DNA of 64,000 bases from Vibrio sinaloensis (GCF_000808535.1 NZ_JWLV01000001.1:840630-904629), one strand, 5' to 3'. Shown: positions 25,532 to 35,185, numbered from the stretch's first letter. The notes: generated by a model not told the origin, from the sequence alone. Made by a program: numbers and translations.

Positions 25532-26501
25532 CGCGATCAAAGTAACCTTGTCCCTTTTTGTTGTCTGGCTTCTATTTGCAATCTGGCATGTTGGAGCGGG
25601 CGCAGTACAAATATCAGCGACAGAGGTGGTCAATACACTGCTTGGCGATTCTAGTGATAATGAGTTCATTGTCATGGGTTACCGTCTACCCCGAATGTTA
25701 GTCGCAACACTCGTGGGTGCTTCGTTAGCTTTATCTGGATTGCTGGTACAAGGTATTGTCAGAAACCCTCTCGCGTCGCCCGATATTCTTGGCGTTACGA
25801 CTGGAGCGAGTTTAGCGGTCGTAGCAGTGAATGCCATGTTTCCCGATGTATCCGCGACTCTGTTTCCCTTCATTGCTATGATGGGCGGTGGTATCGCAAC
25901 GTTAGTACTATTTTCCCTCGCCAGGCACGTTCTCAACCATGCAGCCGCTCTCGCACTGATTGGGGTCGCTCTGGCGGCGCTATTTAGCGCAGGCGTCGAT
26001 TTTCTTTTGCTTGCTTTCCCCTTGGAAATCAACGTTTCAATGATTTGGTTAACGGGGTCCGTTTGGGGGCGTAACTGGACGCACATTCCCTACCTTATCG
26101 GCTTCTTATTAGCATTGCTGCCTATCGCGGTTGTTCTTGCCTACAAGTTGGATTTGTTCGCATTAGGCGATGAAACAGCACAGGGGTTAGGTGTGAACAT
26201 CGATAAAGTGAGACTCCTGACCTTGTGCGTTGCAATCACCCTGGCTTGTGTCGCGGTATCCGTTTGCGGCAACATCGGCTTTATTGGCCTAATTGCACCT
26301 CATGCGGCACGTTTTCTTCTGGGGAACCGGCACATAGCATTGATACCTGTATGCATGTTGATAGGCGGCAGCTTACTGTTAAGTGCCGATTTGTTTGCCC
26401 GAATTCTAATGCCCCCAACCGAGCTCCCTGCTGGTGTCATGACTGCCATGATCGGTGGTCCATACTTCATTTTCTTATTAAGCCGCTACAAACATTGGTA
26501 A
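25524..26501 (+). CDS. fecD: Iron-chelate ABC permease (FecD-like)
   Basis: 325-residue second permease subunit. Very FecD-like strips are GLLVQGIVRNPLASPDILGV, IWLTGSVWGRNWTH and GNIGFIGLIAPHAARF. The ATG at 25524 lies inside the end of the fecC-like gene (eight-base overlap), a typical coupling; the frame is open further upstream but without a start signal. It partners the FecC-like subunit in the membrane. Confidence 0.9.
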   Translation: MPNAIKVTLSLFVVWLLFAIWHVGAGAVQISATEVVNTLLGDSSDNEFIVMGYRLPRMLVATLVGASLALSGLLVQGIVRNPLASPDILGVTTGASLAVVAVNAMFPDVSATLFPFIAMMGGGIATLVLFSLARHVLNHAAALALIGVALAALFSAGVDFLLLAFPLEINVSMIWLTGSVWGRNWTHIPYLIGFLLALLPIAVVLAYKLDLFALGDETAQGLGVNIDKVRLLTLCVAITLACVAVSVCGNIGFIGLIAPHAARFLLGNRHIALIPVCMLIGGSLLLSADLFARILMPPTELPAGVMTAMIGGPYFIFLLSRYKHW

Positions 26502-26506
26502 TCGAT

Positions 26507-27316
26507 ATGAACGCAATCAATATCCTAGATCTCACTGTACGTTATAGCGATAAGCTAGTGTTAGACCAAGTTAGCTGCGCATTTAAAAACAATCACCTAA
26601 CCGCATTAATTGGTGCAAATGGCTGTGGAAAATCAACACTGCTCAAAACAATTAATGGCAATATTCGCGCTCAATCCGGCCAAATAACATTGGCTGATGG
26701 TCAAAACACATACCAAATAGACACCAAACTGTTAGCAAAAAGAATATCTATGCTGCCACAAACGCCCATTACCCCTGAAGGCGTAACGGTAAAACAGTTG
26801 GTCAGCTACGGACGTGCGCCGTACTTAAACTTTCTTGGTCAACTCAGTGATGACGACAAGGAACATGTCGACAAAGCGATGAAGCTCGCAGATATAAGTG
26901 ACCTAGCTGATCGCTCAGTGTCCGCTCTATCCGGGGGCCAAAGACAACGCGCTTGGATAGCTATGGTGCTCGCACAAGACACTGAAACCATTTTGTTGGA
27001 TGAGCCCACCACCTATTTGGATATGTCACACCAATATGAACTTTTAGACATTGCAAGAGACTTAGTAGACCGCTATGGAAAAACCGTCATCGTCGTGCTT
27101 CACGATCTAAATCAGGCATGTCGATATGCTGACCAACTCGTGATCGTGCATAAACAGACTATTTATGACCAAGGCTCACCAAAAAAAGTATTCACAGAGC
27201 AGATGCTTTCTGAAGTGTTTAATTTAGACGCCAGAGTGATTGAAGATCCGGAGAGCAAAACACCGATGACAATTCCTCGCGCTACACGCCAAACACCAAC
27301 AGCGGCTCTTATCTAA
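26507..27316 (+). CDS. fecE: Iron-chelate ABC ATPase (FecE-like)
   Basis: 269-residue cytosolic ATPase. Walker A GANGCGKST, signature LSGGQRQRAWIAM, Walker B TILLDEPTTYLD and a switch histidine in VIVVLHDLNQ are all intact. The ATG five bases after the fecD stop is chosen; the open frame upstream to 26225 lies within fecD and is not used. It is the last gene before a terminator. No TonB-dependent receptor is encoded in the window, so the outer-membrane step must come from elsewhere. Confidence 0.92.
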   Translation: MNAINILDLTVRYSDKLVLDQVSCAFKNNHLTALIGANGCGKSTLLKTINGNIRAQSGQITLADGQNTYQIDTKLLAKRISMLPQTPITPEGVTVKQLVSYGRAPYLNFLGQLSDDDKEHVDKAMKLADISDLADRSVSALSGGQRQRAWIAMVLAQDTETILLDEPTTYLDMSHQYELLDIARDLVDRYGKTVIVVLHDLNQACRYADQLVIVHKQTIYDQGSPKKVFTEQMLSEVFNLDARVIEDPESKTPMTIPRATRQTPTAALI

Positions 27317-27342
27317 ACACTCTTACCCTATAAACCTTATGT

Positions 27343-27364
27343 GGGTGCGAAACCGCACCCTTTG
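27343..27364 (+). terminator. Terminator after the fec-like operon
   Basis: GGGTGCG (27343-27349) and CGCACCC (27354-27360) pair around an AAAC loop with a short T tail, 26 bases after the ATPase stop. Confidence 0.65.
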
Positions 27365-27509
27365 TCATTTCCCACTCCACCTCGTAAACCAGCAAAAAAG
27401 CCACCGCTATACCGTCTCTAAGTGGCTGACAGGAAAGAGTAAATGTGACAGCGGTCAATGTTCCCGCTGACCTAGTACTAATGTCTAATAACTGATGCCT
27501 AATTAATCA

Positions 27510-27536
27510 TCAAGAATCACAGATGACTGCCGATAA
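27510..27536 (+). promoter_or_regulatory. Sigma28 (FliA)-type promoter of the chemoreceptor gene
   Basis: TCAAGAAT, an 11-base spacer and GCCGATAA fit the flagellar sigma consensus TAAAGTTT-N11-GCCGATAA: the -10 is exact, the spacing exact and the -35 five of eight. It lies about 120 bases before the receptor ATG. The rest of the 340-base gap (27365-27658) shows no other element. Confidence 0.65.
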
Positions 27537-27658
27537 ATTAGCTAATCTTATGCACGATAAACTTAAGATTGACTACTATTAAATCTATAACAACAACTAC
27601 TTTAACAACACTTAACGACAATTACTGTGTTAAGGCATCACGGAATCAGGATGTTTGT

Positions 27659-29320
27659 ATGAGTCTTACAATCAAAAGCCGCCTCTATATTTTAGCGCTT
27701 GTGCCACTGCTCGTTATTGCTTTGGGCATGCTCAGTTTTACGTACATCAAAACCAATGAACTGAACAACGAGCAAATCGAAATCACCCGCACCAACATGA
27801 TGAACATGAAGAAGGCGGAATTAAGAAACTATCTGCAAATGGCAAAATCAGCCATTCAACCCTTCCTTGATAAAGGCGCTTCATTTGAAGAAGCGTACCC
27901 AACGCTGAAAACCCTAGAATACGGCAAAACAGGCTATGTATTCGGCTACGACTCCAAAGGGATTCGCCGAGTACAAGGGAAAAGCGAAGCAGGGATTGGT
28001 GACAATATGTGGAACCTGCAAGATAAGCAGGGGAACTACCTTATCCAAGACCTGATTCGCAATGCGAAAACGGGTGAGTTCACCACGTATTACTTTCCAA
28101 AGCCTGGTGAAACGGTAGCCCTGCCAAAGCTGAGTTACTCCATTTTTGTTCCAGAGTGGGATTTAATGCTTGGCACAGGCTTTTACACCGATGACATCGA
28201 CGCGATCATTGCCGAGATGGAAGAAGCCACCAACAGCGCACTACAAACCACACTTTCCGCTATTATCGTTTTCTGTTTAGTTATCGCGATCATTGTTGGT
28301 ATCTTCGCCGTTGCGGTTAACCGCACCATCATGAAACCGCTGGAGATGTTTGACGACTCAATCCGTTCGTTTGCTAGTGGTGATGCAGATCTAACGGCAC
28401 GAATGGAAGATTTCAAAGCGCCTGAATTCGCCCAACTCAGCAAAAACTTCAACGCCTTTGTTTCCAGCCTGCAAAACATCATTCGTAGCGTGAGTGATGT
28501 GGGCCAACAAGTCGTGTCAGAAACAACCAACATGTCTCAACGTGCAGCCAAGGTAGATGAACTCGCATCAGGTCAACGTGAAGAAACAGAGCAAGTTGCT
28601 ACAGCAATGACAGAGATGACCACCACGGCAACCGAGATTTCAAGCAACGCGAATCAAGCCGCTCAGTCAGCAAAAGAAGCGGACGATAATGCCAAAGACG
28701 CGCAAAATATTGTTAACTCTGCGGCGCAATCGGTGGAAGCGCTAGCGGAAGAAGTCTCGCAGGCTAGTGGGGTAATTTCTCGCTTAGAAGGCGATGTCCA
28801 AAACATTTCATCTTCTCTTGAGGTTATTCAAGATATTGCCGAACAAACCAACCTGTTAGCACTGAACGCAGCGATTGAGGCAGCACGAGCAGGGGAGCAA
28901 GGCCGAGGCTTTGCTGTCGTTGCCGATGAAGTCCGTAAACTGGCGAGCCGTACTCAAGACAGTACGGGTGAAATCCATAAAATGATCGAGCAATTAAAAG
29001 CCGCTTCTGACGACGCTGTAAAAGCCATGGAATCCAGCCAAAAACGTGGCGCGGGCACCGTTGAAGAAGCCAACGCAGCCGCTCGAGCATTGATTCAGAT
29101 TCAAGAGTCGATTGGCACCATCATGGACATGAACTCCCTGATCGCAACGGCAACCGAAGAGCAAAGCCTAGTGGGTCAGGAGATTTCACAGCGCATCGTG
29201 GTGATTTCAGACCAAAGTGCACAGTCTGCTGAACTGGCGAACGAGAACCGTGCGGGCAGCCAAGAGCTCAACCACAGAGCCAACGAGCTATACGAATTGG
29301 TTGACCGATTTACAGTGTAA
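27659..29320 (+). CDS. Methyl-accepting chemotaxis protein with a single Cache domain
   Basis: 553-residue chemoreceptor. The order is a membrane helix (about residues 9-30), a periplasmic single-Cache (sCache_2-like) ligand domain with the [14 protein letters not shown] and [10 protein letters not shown] strips, a second membrane helix (about 195-220), HAMP, and the signalling coiled coil with the [16 protein letters not shown] tip. The ATG at 27659 puts the first helix at the N-terminus; a TTG start at 27569 would add 30 poor residues. sCache_2 receptors often sense small organic acids; the ligand here is unknown. A sigma28-type promoter precedes it. Confidence 0.93.
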   Translation: MSLTIKSRLYILALVPLLVIALGMLSFTYIKTNELNNEQIEITRTNMMNMKKAELRNYLQMAKSAIQPFLDKGASFEEAYPTLKTLEYGKTGYVFGYDSKGIRRVQGKSEAGIGDNMWNLQDKQGNYLIQDLIRNAKTGEFTTYYFPKPGETVALPKLSYSIFVPEWDLMLGTGFYTDDIDAIIAEMEEATNSALQTTLSAIIVFCLVIAIIVGIFAVAVNRTIMKPLEMFDDSIRSFASGDADLTARMEDFKAPEFAQLSKNFNAFVSSLQNIIRSVSDVGQQVVSETTNMSQRAAKVDELASGQREETEQVATAMTEMTTTATEISSNANQAAQSAKEADDNAKDAQNIVNSAAQSVEALAEEVSQASGVISRLEGDVQNISSSLEVIQDIAEQTNLLALNAAIEAARAGEQGRGFAVVADEVRKLASRTQDSTGEIHKMIEQLKAASDDAVKAMESSQKRGAGTVEEANAAARALIQIQESIGTIMDMNSLIATATEEQSLVGQEISQRIVVISDQSAQSAELANENRAGSQELNHRANELYELVDRFTV

Positions 29321-29337
29321 TTTGAGCTTTATAAGAC

Positions 29338-29367
29338 AAAGCCCGCGACACAGTCGCGGGCTTTTTT
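29338..29367. terminator. Terminator after the Cache chemoreceptor
   Basis: AAAGCCCGCGAC and GTCGCGGGCTTT form a 12-base stem with an ACA loop and a T run. It lies between convergent genes and may serve both. Confidence 0.85.
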
Positions 29368-29376
29368 GATCCACTA

Positions 29377-29922
29377 TTAGGGGCAAGAAGGCTGTGTGAT
29401 GTGCGACAGAAAAGCTTGGCACTCTTTCGGACTACCAAGCCGAATAAAGTGGATGTGTTGATAATCAGGGTTGCGCATGTCGTCTAAGTATCGTTCTCGG
29501 TTTGAATAATACGTTCTTATTGTCCAAGCAATAATGGAGTCTTTGCTACAAAACGATTTTTGGAATGTCTCTCTATTGCCCGTATTTGGCCAAAGCTCTT
29601 GACCGGTCCACACTCGGTGAATCGCCCGCTTTACCGCTTGAAGCAAAGTTCGAGCGAAGGAGTAGTCAATCCAGATCACCGTATCAACATCTCTCCATTT
29701 GGTTTCACGAGTACGATTGTAATTACCATCCAATACCCAACTAGGGCAGTCTAACGCACGTTCAATATTAGAGAAAAACACCTCATCGCTAGACTCTTGC
29801 CAATTCGGTAGCCAGAAAAGAGTATCCATTTCGATATGCTGACAACCCAGCACTTTCGCAAGCTCGGCACTAAACGTCGATTTACCACTTCCACTGGTGC
29901 CAACCACATTTACTCTACGCAC
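29377..29922 (-). CDS. P-loop nucleotide kinase-like ATPase
   Basis: 181 residues from a GTG at 29922, chosen because AAGGAG lies six bases upstream and the P-loop then sits at the usual N-terminal place (GTSGSGKST, about residues 8-16). A frame start at 29988 would add 22 residues without a ribosome site. Further adenylate-kinase/FlaR-like strips are HIEMDTLFWLPNW, WVLDGNYNRTR and VIWIDYSFARTL. It is probably a small-molecule kinase or NTPase of the topology-modulation-protein (FlaR) group; the substrate is unknown. Confidence 0.82.
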   Translation of the reverse strand: MRRVNVVGTSGSGKSTFSAELAKVLGCQHIEMDTLFWLPNWQESSDEVFFSNIERALDCPSWVLDGNYNRTRETKWRDVDTVIWIDYSFARTLLQAVKRAIHRVWTGQELWPNTGNRETFQKSFCSKDSIIAWTIRTYYSNRERYLDDMRNPDYQHIHFIRLGSPKECQAFLSHITQPSCP

Positions 29923-29994
29923 TGCAACTCCTTGTATAGGCAATAAAATTGGGGGCGAGAGTAGAGCACACAATAAACGGTGGTTCAATGCCTT

Positions 29995-32091
29995 TTATGC
30001 ATATTTTTCGAGCATTTCACGCATCCACTCCAGTTGAAAGGGTTTCGCCAACACATCATCAAACCCTGCACTCAAGTACGCGTTCACATCACTATCAAAG
30101 GTATTGGCGGTGAGTGCAATAATGGCTGAGTTTGGCGCGAGTTGATGGCGCGTGATCTGCTTGAGCGTTTCTAACCCATCCATAACGGGCATTTGAATGT
30201 CCATGAAAATCACATCAAATTCTTGGTTTTGCAGACAGTCGAGACACTCTTGGCCATTATTGACAATGGTCGCGTCCACATTCAATAGTGATAACATCTT
30301 CTGCGCGACGATCTGGTTAATTTCCATATCCTCAACCACCAGCACACGCAAGGAGTTAGGAAATGACTGCGAATCGGTGTCGGGCACTCGCTCTGCTCCC
30401 ATAGCCATTGAACCAATGGCATTCGCGACAGAGAAAAAGTCGTAGGGTTTGCTCACTCTGAACACATCATCTTGGTCAAGGGCCATTGTCGCGTTGCACA
30501 ACACAATATGATGTCGATTCAGCGCCTCATTCGGTAGCGCTTCTCTGCCTGAAAGATAAGTGAGCGTCATCTCCGCGTCCTCATCATATAAGTCTGCATT
30601 GATTAACTCACGCTTGATAAGGCGCTCAGCAAATTCGTTGGACGCCTGTACTCGTACTTTTTGTCCTGTAGCGGCGGTGGGGACTTTCGGCTTTTGCTCC
30701 ATTAACATCACAGGAACTCGGACGGTAAAGGTTGTCCCTTTCTCAAGCTCACTCTCAACGTCGATTTTGCCTCCCATTAGTTCAACTAACGATTGGCTAA
30801 TCGATAAGCCTAAGCCGGTTCCCCCGTAAAGACGAGAAATAGAATCGTCCGCTTGGGTAAATTCATTAAAGACCTGCCCAAGTTGCGCTTCGCTCATGCC
30901 TATCCCGGTATCGGAGACGGTCAGAATCAACCTTTGTAATTGAGAATCCAGCGTAAGATTGACTTCAACATGGCCATGGTGGGTAAACTTTAGTGAGTTG
31001 TAGCCAAGGTTTGTAATCACTTGCAGCAACTTAGTTTTATCGGCCATAAGCAAATAGTCAGCCGCTAATTGATGGGAAAAAAACACATCCACATCCTCTT
31101 TACCCGCCTCCACAAAAACAGTCTTGGCGGCATCGATGAGCTCGCTGCAGTAGAAGCGCTCTTCGTACAAAGTGACATTTCCTTGCTCAATCTTACTGAG
31201 ATCCAACACACTGTTGATCAATTTCAATAAGTGCTGACCAGAACGATTAATTAATGACGCATAGTTTTTTACTTGTTCATCGCTCGCGAGATAATGCTCT
31301 TTCTGGCTCAGCCCGATGATCGCGTTCAGAGGGGTACGCATCTCATGGGACATGTTAGCTAAAAATCGTGCTTTCGCTATTGCACTTTGCTCTGCAAGCT
31401 GCCTTGCCTCTTCCAGCTTTAACGTCCGCTCGGTTAAGTCTCGGCTCAACTTGGTCTGACTAAAGTACAACCACGAAACAATCAATATCATCGCGATGGT
31501 ACACAGCAAAATAATACCTAAATTGAAAAACTGTCCTTTGTAGATATCTTCTTTGTGTTGATTGAACTGCAATTGGTCTTTTTGAACTTGAGAAATGAAG
31601 TGGGAGAGATAGCTGTTGAGCATCACATAGATATCATCCACTTTTTGAGAAGCAATTTTAAGGGGCTGACTGTTGTCTAGCGTTATCTGCTGGATCAACG
31701 CGGATGACACTTCCAACTGGGAAACGATTTTTTTCAGTATGGTAACGTCACCATACTGCTCGTGAACATTCAATGTCCGCCTAGAGTTAAAATCTTGCAG
31801 TATGCTGGACTTGTAAACTCTCGCTTTTATTTGCAAACTTCGTAACGATTGAACCGATGGCGCCAGTTCAAAACGCTGTAACTCCGCTTTTAACAACAGA
31901 AGCTTGTTTTTAGCCGCTATGTTATTGCTCACAATGGTGACGTAAGGCTGAGGAGAGATGTTGCGGATTTCGATTAATGATGAAAAGAAGTTCACAATCA
32001 ATAAAATAAGCGCAAAGCACAGTGCCCCGATTGCAACCATAACAAGTCGCCGAACATGTCGGTGTTGACTTACCCGTGTGCTATTCAACAA
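29995..32091 (-). CDS. Hybrid sensor histidine kinase/response regulator
   Basis: 698-residue inner-membrane sensor. The order is a membrane helix (about 18-40), a periplasmic helical sensor of about 150 residues, a second helix (about 187-210), HisKA with phospho-His in FLANMSHEMRTPLNAIIG, HATPase with an N-box-like NLGYNSLKF, DTGIGMS and GGTGLGLSIS, then a C-terminal receiver with VVEDMEINQ and phospho-Asp in VIFMDIQMPVMDG. No Hpt or output domain is attached. Its start overlaps by 11 bases the end of a YedY-like periplasmic protein gene, which suggests that protein feeds the sensor. Confidence 0.95.
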   Translation of the reverse strand: MLNSTRVSQHRHVRRLVMVAIGALCFALILLIVNFFSSLIEIRNISPQPYVTIVSNNIAAKNKLLLLKAELQRFELAPSVQSLRSLQIKARVYKSSILQDFNSRRTLNVHEQYGDVTILKKIVSQLEVSSALIQQITLDNSQPLKIASQKVDDIYVMLNSYLSHFISQVQKDQLQFNQHKEDIYKGQFFNLGIILLCTIAMILIVSWLYFSQTKLSRDLTERTLKLEEARQLAEQSAIAKARFLANMSHEMRTPLNAIIGLSQKEHYLASDEQVKNYASLINRSGQHLLKLINSVLDLSKIEQGNVTLYEERFYCSELIDAAKTVFVEAGKEDVDVFFSHQLAADYLLMADKTKLLQVITNLGYNSLKFTHHGHVEVNLTLDSQLQRLILTVSDTGIGMSEAQLGQVFNEFTQADDSISRLYGGTGLGLSISQSLVELMGGKIDVESELEKGTTFTVRVPVMLMEQKPKVPTAATGQKVRVQASNEFAERLIKRELINADLYDEDAEMTLTYLSGREALPNEALNRHHIVLCNATMALDQDDVFRVSKPYDFFSVANAIGSMAMGAERVPDTDSQSFPNSLRVLVVEDMEINQIVAQKMLSLLNVDATIVNNGQECLDCLQNQEFDVIFMDIQMPVMDGLETLKQITRHQLAPNSAIIALTANTFDSDVNAYLSAGFDDVLAKPFQLEWMREMLEKYA

Positions 32092-32572
32092 ACACTTCCT
32101 TCACTTGCCATACAGATAGGCTGTAATAAAGATCGTTTCTTAACTCTGGATAATCGCTAAATGGAAACACCACGAATAATGGGCCTTTGTCATCAAGCGT
32201 CATTTTGTTTCCCGCTTCATGGGTTGCCAGTAGGACGCCGTATTTCTCTATATCACTGACGGCTATCCTCACTACATAATCATCCCACGCAGTAATACGA
32301 ACATGTGTGCCTTTCGCACCCACATAATCAAGCAAACTCTTGAACGTCGGGCCGCGATACTCCACCGCTTGGCTGACAACATGATTGCTTGTCGTGATAC
32401 TTTGGATATCTAGCGATTGCAGCATTTGCTCATCAAACACAACGCCATCACCTGTATTGAGTTGGCTCAGATTGCCGTTGACCCACAAAATGGGCTCACC
32501 TTGTGGGGTGGGTATACTGTATGCGTTAAAGCTCACCACCAACGCGAATAATGTAATCAGCCGATGAATCAT
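32081..32572 (-). CDS. Periplasmic molybdopterin-oxidoreductase-like domain protein
   Basis: 163 residues: a signal peptide (about 1-18, ending NAYS) and then a stand-alone domain resembling the sulfite-oxidase/YedY fold (YRGPTFKSLLDYVGAKGTHV, ITAWDDYVVRI, GPLFVVFPF). At this size it lacks the full cofactor pocket, and no conserved Cys ligand is visible (there is no Cys in the mature part). It is more likely a binding or sensory module than an enzyme. It overlaps the downstream hybrid kinase gene by 11 bases and is translationally coupled to it. Confidence 0.78.
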   Translation of the reverse strand: MIHRLITLFALVVSFNAYSIPTPQGEPILWVNGNLSQLNTGDGVVFDEQMLQSLDIQSITTSNHVVSQAVEYRGPTFKSLLDYVGAKGTHVRITAWDDYVVRIAVSDIEKYGVLLATHEAGNKMTLDDKGPLFVVFPFSDYPELRNDLYYSLSVWQVKEVFVE

Positions 32573-32726
32573 GTGTATGCTCTTCCTTGAGTTAATGACC
32601 GAAAAGACGCTCTAACAAGTATAGACAAGGAAAACCCACTACCTGAAACGACTGCCTAATTTTCAAATATTTACTTGCACCCCCTTAATGACAATCGTCC
32701 GCACACTGAGTAACGAAAATGGTGTA

Positions 32727-33431
32727 TCACTCGACGTTATAGATGACTGGCGTTTTAGACTGCCATTGTTGCCACAGAGAGCCGTCCAACACCAACTGAC
32801 ATAGCGCGTGAGCAACATTAATTCGACTCGTCTCCCCTGCGTTAAACAATGCGCTCCGTGTTGGGCTAGAGTGCCATGAGTATTCGCTAACCTCGCCCCT
32901 ATCAATTAACGTGTCTGGGCGCACCATCACCCATTGGAGAGCGTGATGGCGACTTCCTTGACGTTGGAGAAACTGCGCAGCGCGTTCATTGTCGCGATGA
33001 GGAGGGAGCAGCCAGCGCAGCAAGACATTGATCGACCGTTCTAGCGATGGAACAGACTCTTTTAACAACACGTTGCGAACGCCCGTGGAGCTCATTAATG
33101 CGATCTTAAGCGGTTGCTCTCTCTTCACTGAGAGTAAAGACGCCACTCTCTGCAGGCTATCTCGGACAAGCATTCTGGGTGCGCCATACACACCTTGCAA
33201 CGTCAGGTTATGGCCTAAACAACAGACAAGCGCATCACTGTCGGCCAGTAAGGACTCAAGCTGTTCACTCTCCATTGATAAGGCGGTTTCCTTAACCTGT
33301 TGAAGATGTGCATGTGCCTCTAACACACTTAAGTTTCTCACCAGCGCAGTCACTTGGCACCCAGAGTCCAATAACTGCGCGACAACCAAACGTCCCGTTG
33401 CACCTGTTGCGCCTAAAACCACCACTTTCAT
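32727..33431 (-). CDS. NAD(P)-binding (atypical SDR) protein
   Basis: 234-residue Rossmann-fold protein of the NmrA/epimerase-like atypical SDR type. The dinucleotide motif is VVVLGATGATGRLV at the N-terminus, followed by ALVCCLGHN and MSSTGVRNV. The ATG at 33431 has AAGGA upstream; an in-frame ATG at 33446 is possible. It is divergent from a LysR regulator 113 bases away, which likely controls it. The same arrangement recurs at 38 kb. Confidence 0.83.
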   Translation of the reverse strand: MKVVVLGATGATGRLVVAQLLDSGCQVTALVRNLSVLEAHAHLQQVKETALSMESEQLESLLADSDALVCCLGHNLTLQGVYGAPRMLVRDSLQRVASLLSVKREQPLKIALMSSTGVRNVLLKESVPSLERSINVLLRWLLPPHRDNERAAQFLQRQGSRHHALQWVMVRPDTLIDRGEVSEYSWHSSPTRSALFNAGETSRINVAHALCQLVLDGSLWQQWQSKTPVIYNVE

Positions 33432-33544
33432 CGCCATTTCCTTCATCTATTGGATGAGCAGTCAGTTTAACAATTCAAAATTGTTTGGAAATCCACCAGT
33501 AGTGTATAACAATCATTCATTATTGAATGGATTAGGAACGATTC

Positions 33545-34432
33545 ATGGATTGGAAACACATTCAGTTTGATTGGAATCATGCTCGCGCCTTTCTTGTGGT
33601 TGCCGAGGAAGGGTCATTCTCGGCTGCCGGACGAGCGCTCAATATGAGCCAGCCAACGCTTGGACGCCAAATTGCGGCCTTTGAGCACGAGCTAAAACTC
33701 ACGCTGTTCGAGCGAGTAGGCAAGAAACTGGTACTTACCGACAGTGGCCAAAAACTCTATCAGCATGTGAGCCACATGGCCGAGTCCGCCAACCAACTGT
33801 TACTGACTGCTCTTGGCCAAGATGAAAGCATCGCGGGTAAAGTGAGTATTTCTCTTACCGAGCTCGATGCGTTTTTTCGCTTTCCGCCGTTAGTCAGTCA
33901 GCTTAACGAGTTAGCGCCAAACATCGATATCGAATTGATCGTCTCCAATCAAGTCAGCGATTTGAAACGTCGAGAAGCGGATATCGCCCTGCGCTATCAA
34001 AGGCCCACCGACCTTGATCTGATTGCCAAAAAAATCGGCCGGGAGACCGTGTACCTTTATGGGCGCAAAGAGTTGGTCAACAGCTTTGAAGGTAAGTCAC
34101 CGAACGAGGTCGCTAACGTCCAGATCATCGGTTTTGATTACACAGACCATCTAACACAACACCTCAAGCACTCGAACTGGCAACTCAAACACAATCCATT
34201 TACTCTAGTGTGCAACAATCAATTGGTTCAATGGCAGTTGGCTCTACATACGCGAACGCTCATCCTCTTACCCGAGCACATTGCTCGCGCCCATCCAGAT
34301 TTACGCATCGCGTTTAAAGAACACTTCAACCCTTTTGAAATCGATGCGTGGCTGGTGAGTCACCGCGAATTGCACACCAGTAAAAGAGTCCGCTTAGTGT
34401 ATGACTTTTTGGCGCAGCATATGGCCATCTAA
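33545..34432 (+). CDS. LysR-family transcriptional regulator (paired with the SDR-like gene)
   Basis: 295 residues. The N-terminal winged helix-turn-helix (FLVVAEEGSFSAAGRALNMSQPTLGRQI, split across residues of about 15-45) is followed by a periplasmic-binding-like effector domain with IVSNQVSDLKRREADIALR. It is divergent from the SDR-like gene, the classic LysR layout. The effector domain shares an unusual strip with the LysR at 38.9 kb, suggesting paralogy. The effector is unknown. Confidence 0.93.
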   Translation: MDWKHIQFDWNHARAFLVVAEEGSFSAAGRALNMSQPTLGRQIAAFEHELKLTLFERVGKKLVLTDSGQKLYQHVSHMAESANQLLLTALGQDESIAGKVSISLTELDAFFRFPPLVSQLNELAPNIDIELIVSNQVSDLKRREADIALRYQRPTDLDLIAKKIGRETVYLYGRKELVNSFEGKSPNEVANVQIIGFDYTDHLTQHLKHSNWQLKHNPFTLVCNNQLVQWQLALHTRTLILLPEHIARAHPDLRIAFKEHFNPFEIDAWLVSHRELHTSKRVRLVYDFLAQHMAI

Positions 34433-34544
34433 TATTGATAGAAAGCCACAACAAGTTTCCTCGTAGCTGTGACCTTACTAAATATAAGCTCAGCAATTAT
34501 TTGTTAGCTTACGTATAAATTAAGGCAATAAAGTTGGATGCCGA

Positions 34545-34772
34545 ATGCTGACAAACAATGAAACGCAATATTGCTCGCACTGTGATATGAGCACCAATCA
34601 CATTGTGGTACTCGTCCGAGATGAGCCCAAGGCAAATAAAATCAAAGACTTCTTCAGCGGCTTTATTAAGAGCGCTGCAGTGGGCGCATTTGAAGCGACA
34701 ATGGATGACTTCTCGCGGCATAGCATCTGTGAAAAGTGTGGTAAGAAGACCATCAATGACAATCTCACCTAA
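34545..34772 (+). CDS. Small zinc-ribbon-like protein
   Basis: 75 residues with two CxxC pairs, YCSHC near the start and ICEKCGKK near the end, spaced as a zinc ribbon with a long insert (KDFFSGFIKSAAVGAFEAT) that could be an amphipathic or membrane-associated helix. The ribosome site is weak. No family is recognised. It lies just before another small membrane protein on the same strand. Confidence 0.6.
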   Translation: MLTNNETQYCSHCDMSTNHIVVLVRDEPKANKIKDFFSGFIKSAAVGAFEATMDDFSRHSICEKCGKKTINDNLT

Positions 34773-34855
34773 GGTGTACTTCAGGGCTCAACAACTGACT
34801 TAGTTTGATGTGAACACGCCCTACGACTCTGACGATCTTTTCACAAGGAGAAAAA

Positions 34856-35110
34856 GTGGATTACTTTCAATACTATGGCATTGACTGGATAGCAATGGTG
34901 CTGACGTTTCTTGCCATTTGGCAGATAGGAAACAAAAACAAAATCGGCTTTGTTTTGATGATGTGTGGTAACACTAGTTGGGTAGCAGTGGGATACCTTA
35001 CCGAAAGTTTAGCAATGATCATTGCTAATATTATTTTCTTCTCGATGAACCTCAGAGCGATTATCAAATGGTCCAAGCCAGAGCCTAGCGCTGACCCCGC
35101 CGAAGTTTAA
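34856..35110 (+). CDS. Small membrane protein, PnuC-like
   Basis: 84 residues starting at a GTG with AAGGAG five bases upstream. Two to three hydrophobic helices (WIAMVLTFLAIWQIG, IGFVLMMCGNTSWVAVGYL, LAMIIANIIFFSMNLRAI) resemble one repeat of PnuC-type vitamin transporters, and the short length recalls half-transporters that dimerise. The transport role is inference. It ends before a strong terminator. Confidence 0.65.
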   Translation: MDYFQYYGIDWIAMVLTFLAIWQIGNKNKIGFVLMMCGNTSWVAVGYLTESLAMIIANIIFFSMNLRAIIKWSKPEPSADPAEV

Positions 35111-35126
35111 CCATTTAACTAAATGA

Positions 35127-35158
35127 AAAAGGGTAAGTGACGAATCACTTACCCTTTT
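35127..35158. terminator. Bidirectional terminator
   Basis: AAAAGGGTAAGTGA pairs perfectly with TCACTTACCCTTTT around a CGAA loop, between convergent genes. Confidence 0.85.
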
Positions 35159-35185
35159 CAGTACTTTTGGATCAATCAATAGTAC

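Noticed and set aside
26225..26506. Upstream extension of the FecE-like frame
   Set aside because: It lies wholly inside the fecD coding region and lacks a ribosome site. The ATG at 26507 gives the normal N-terminus.
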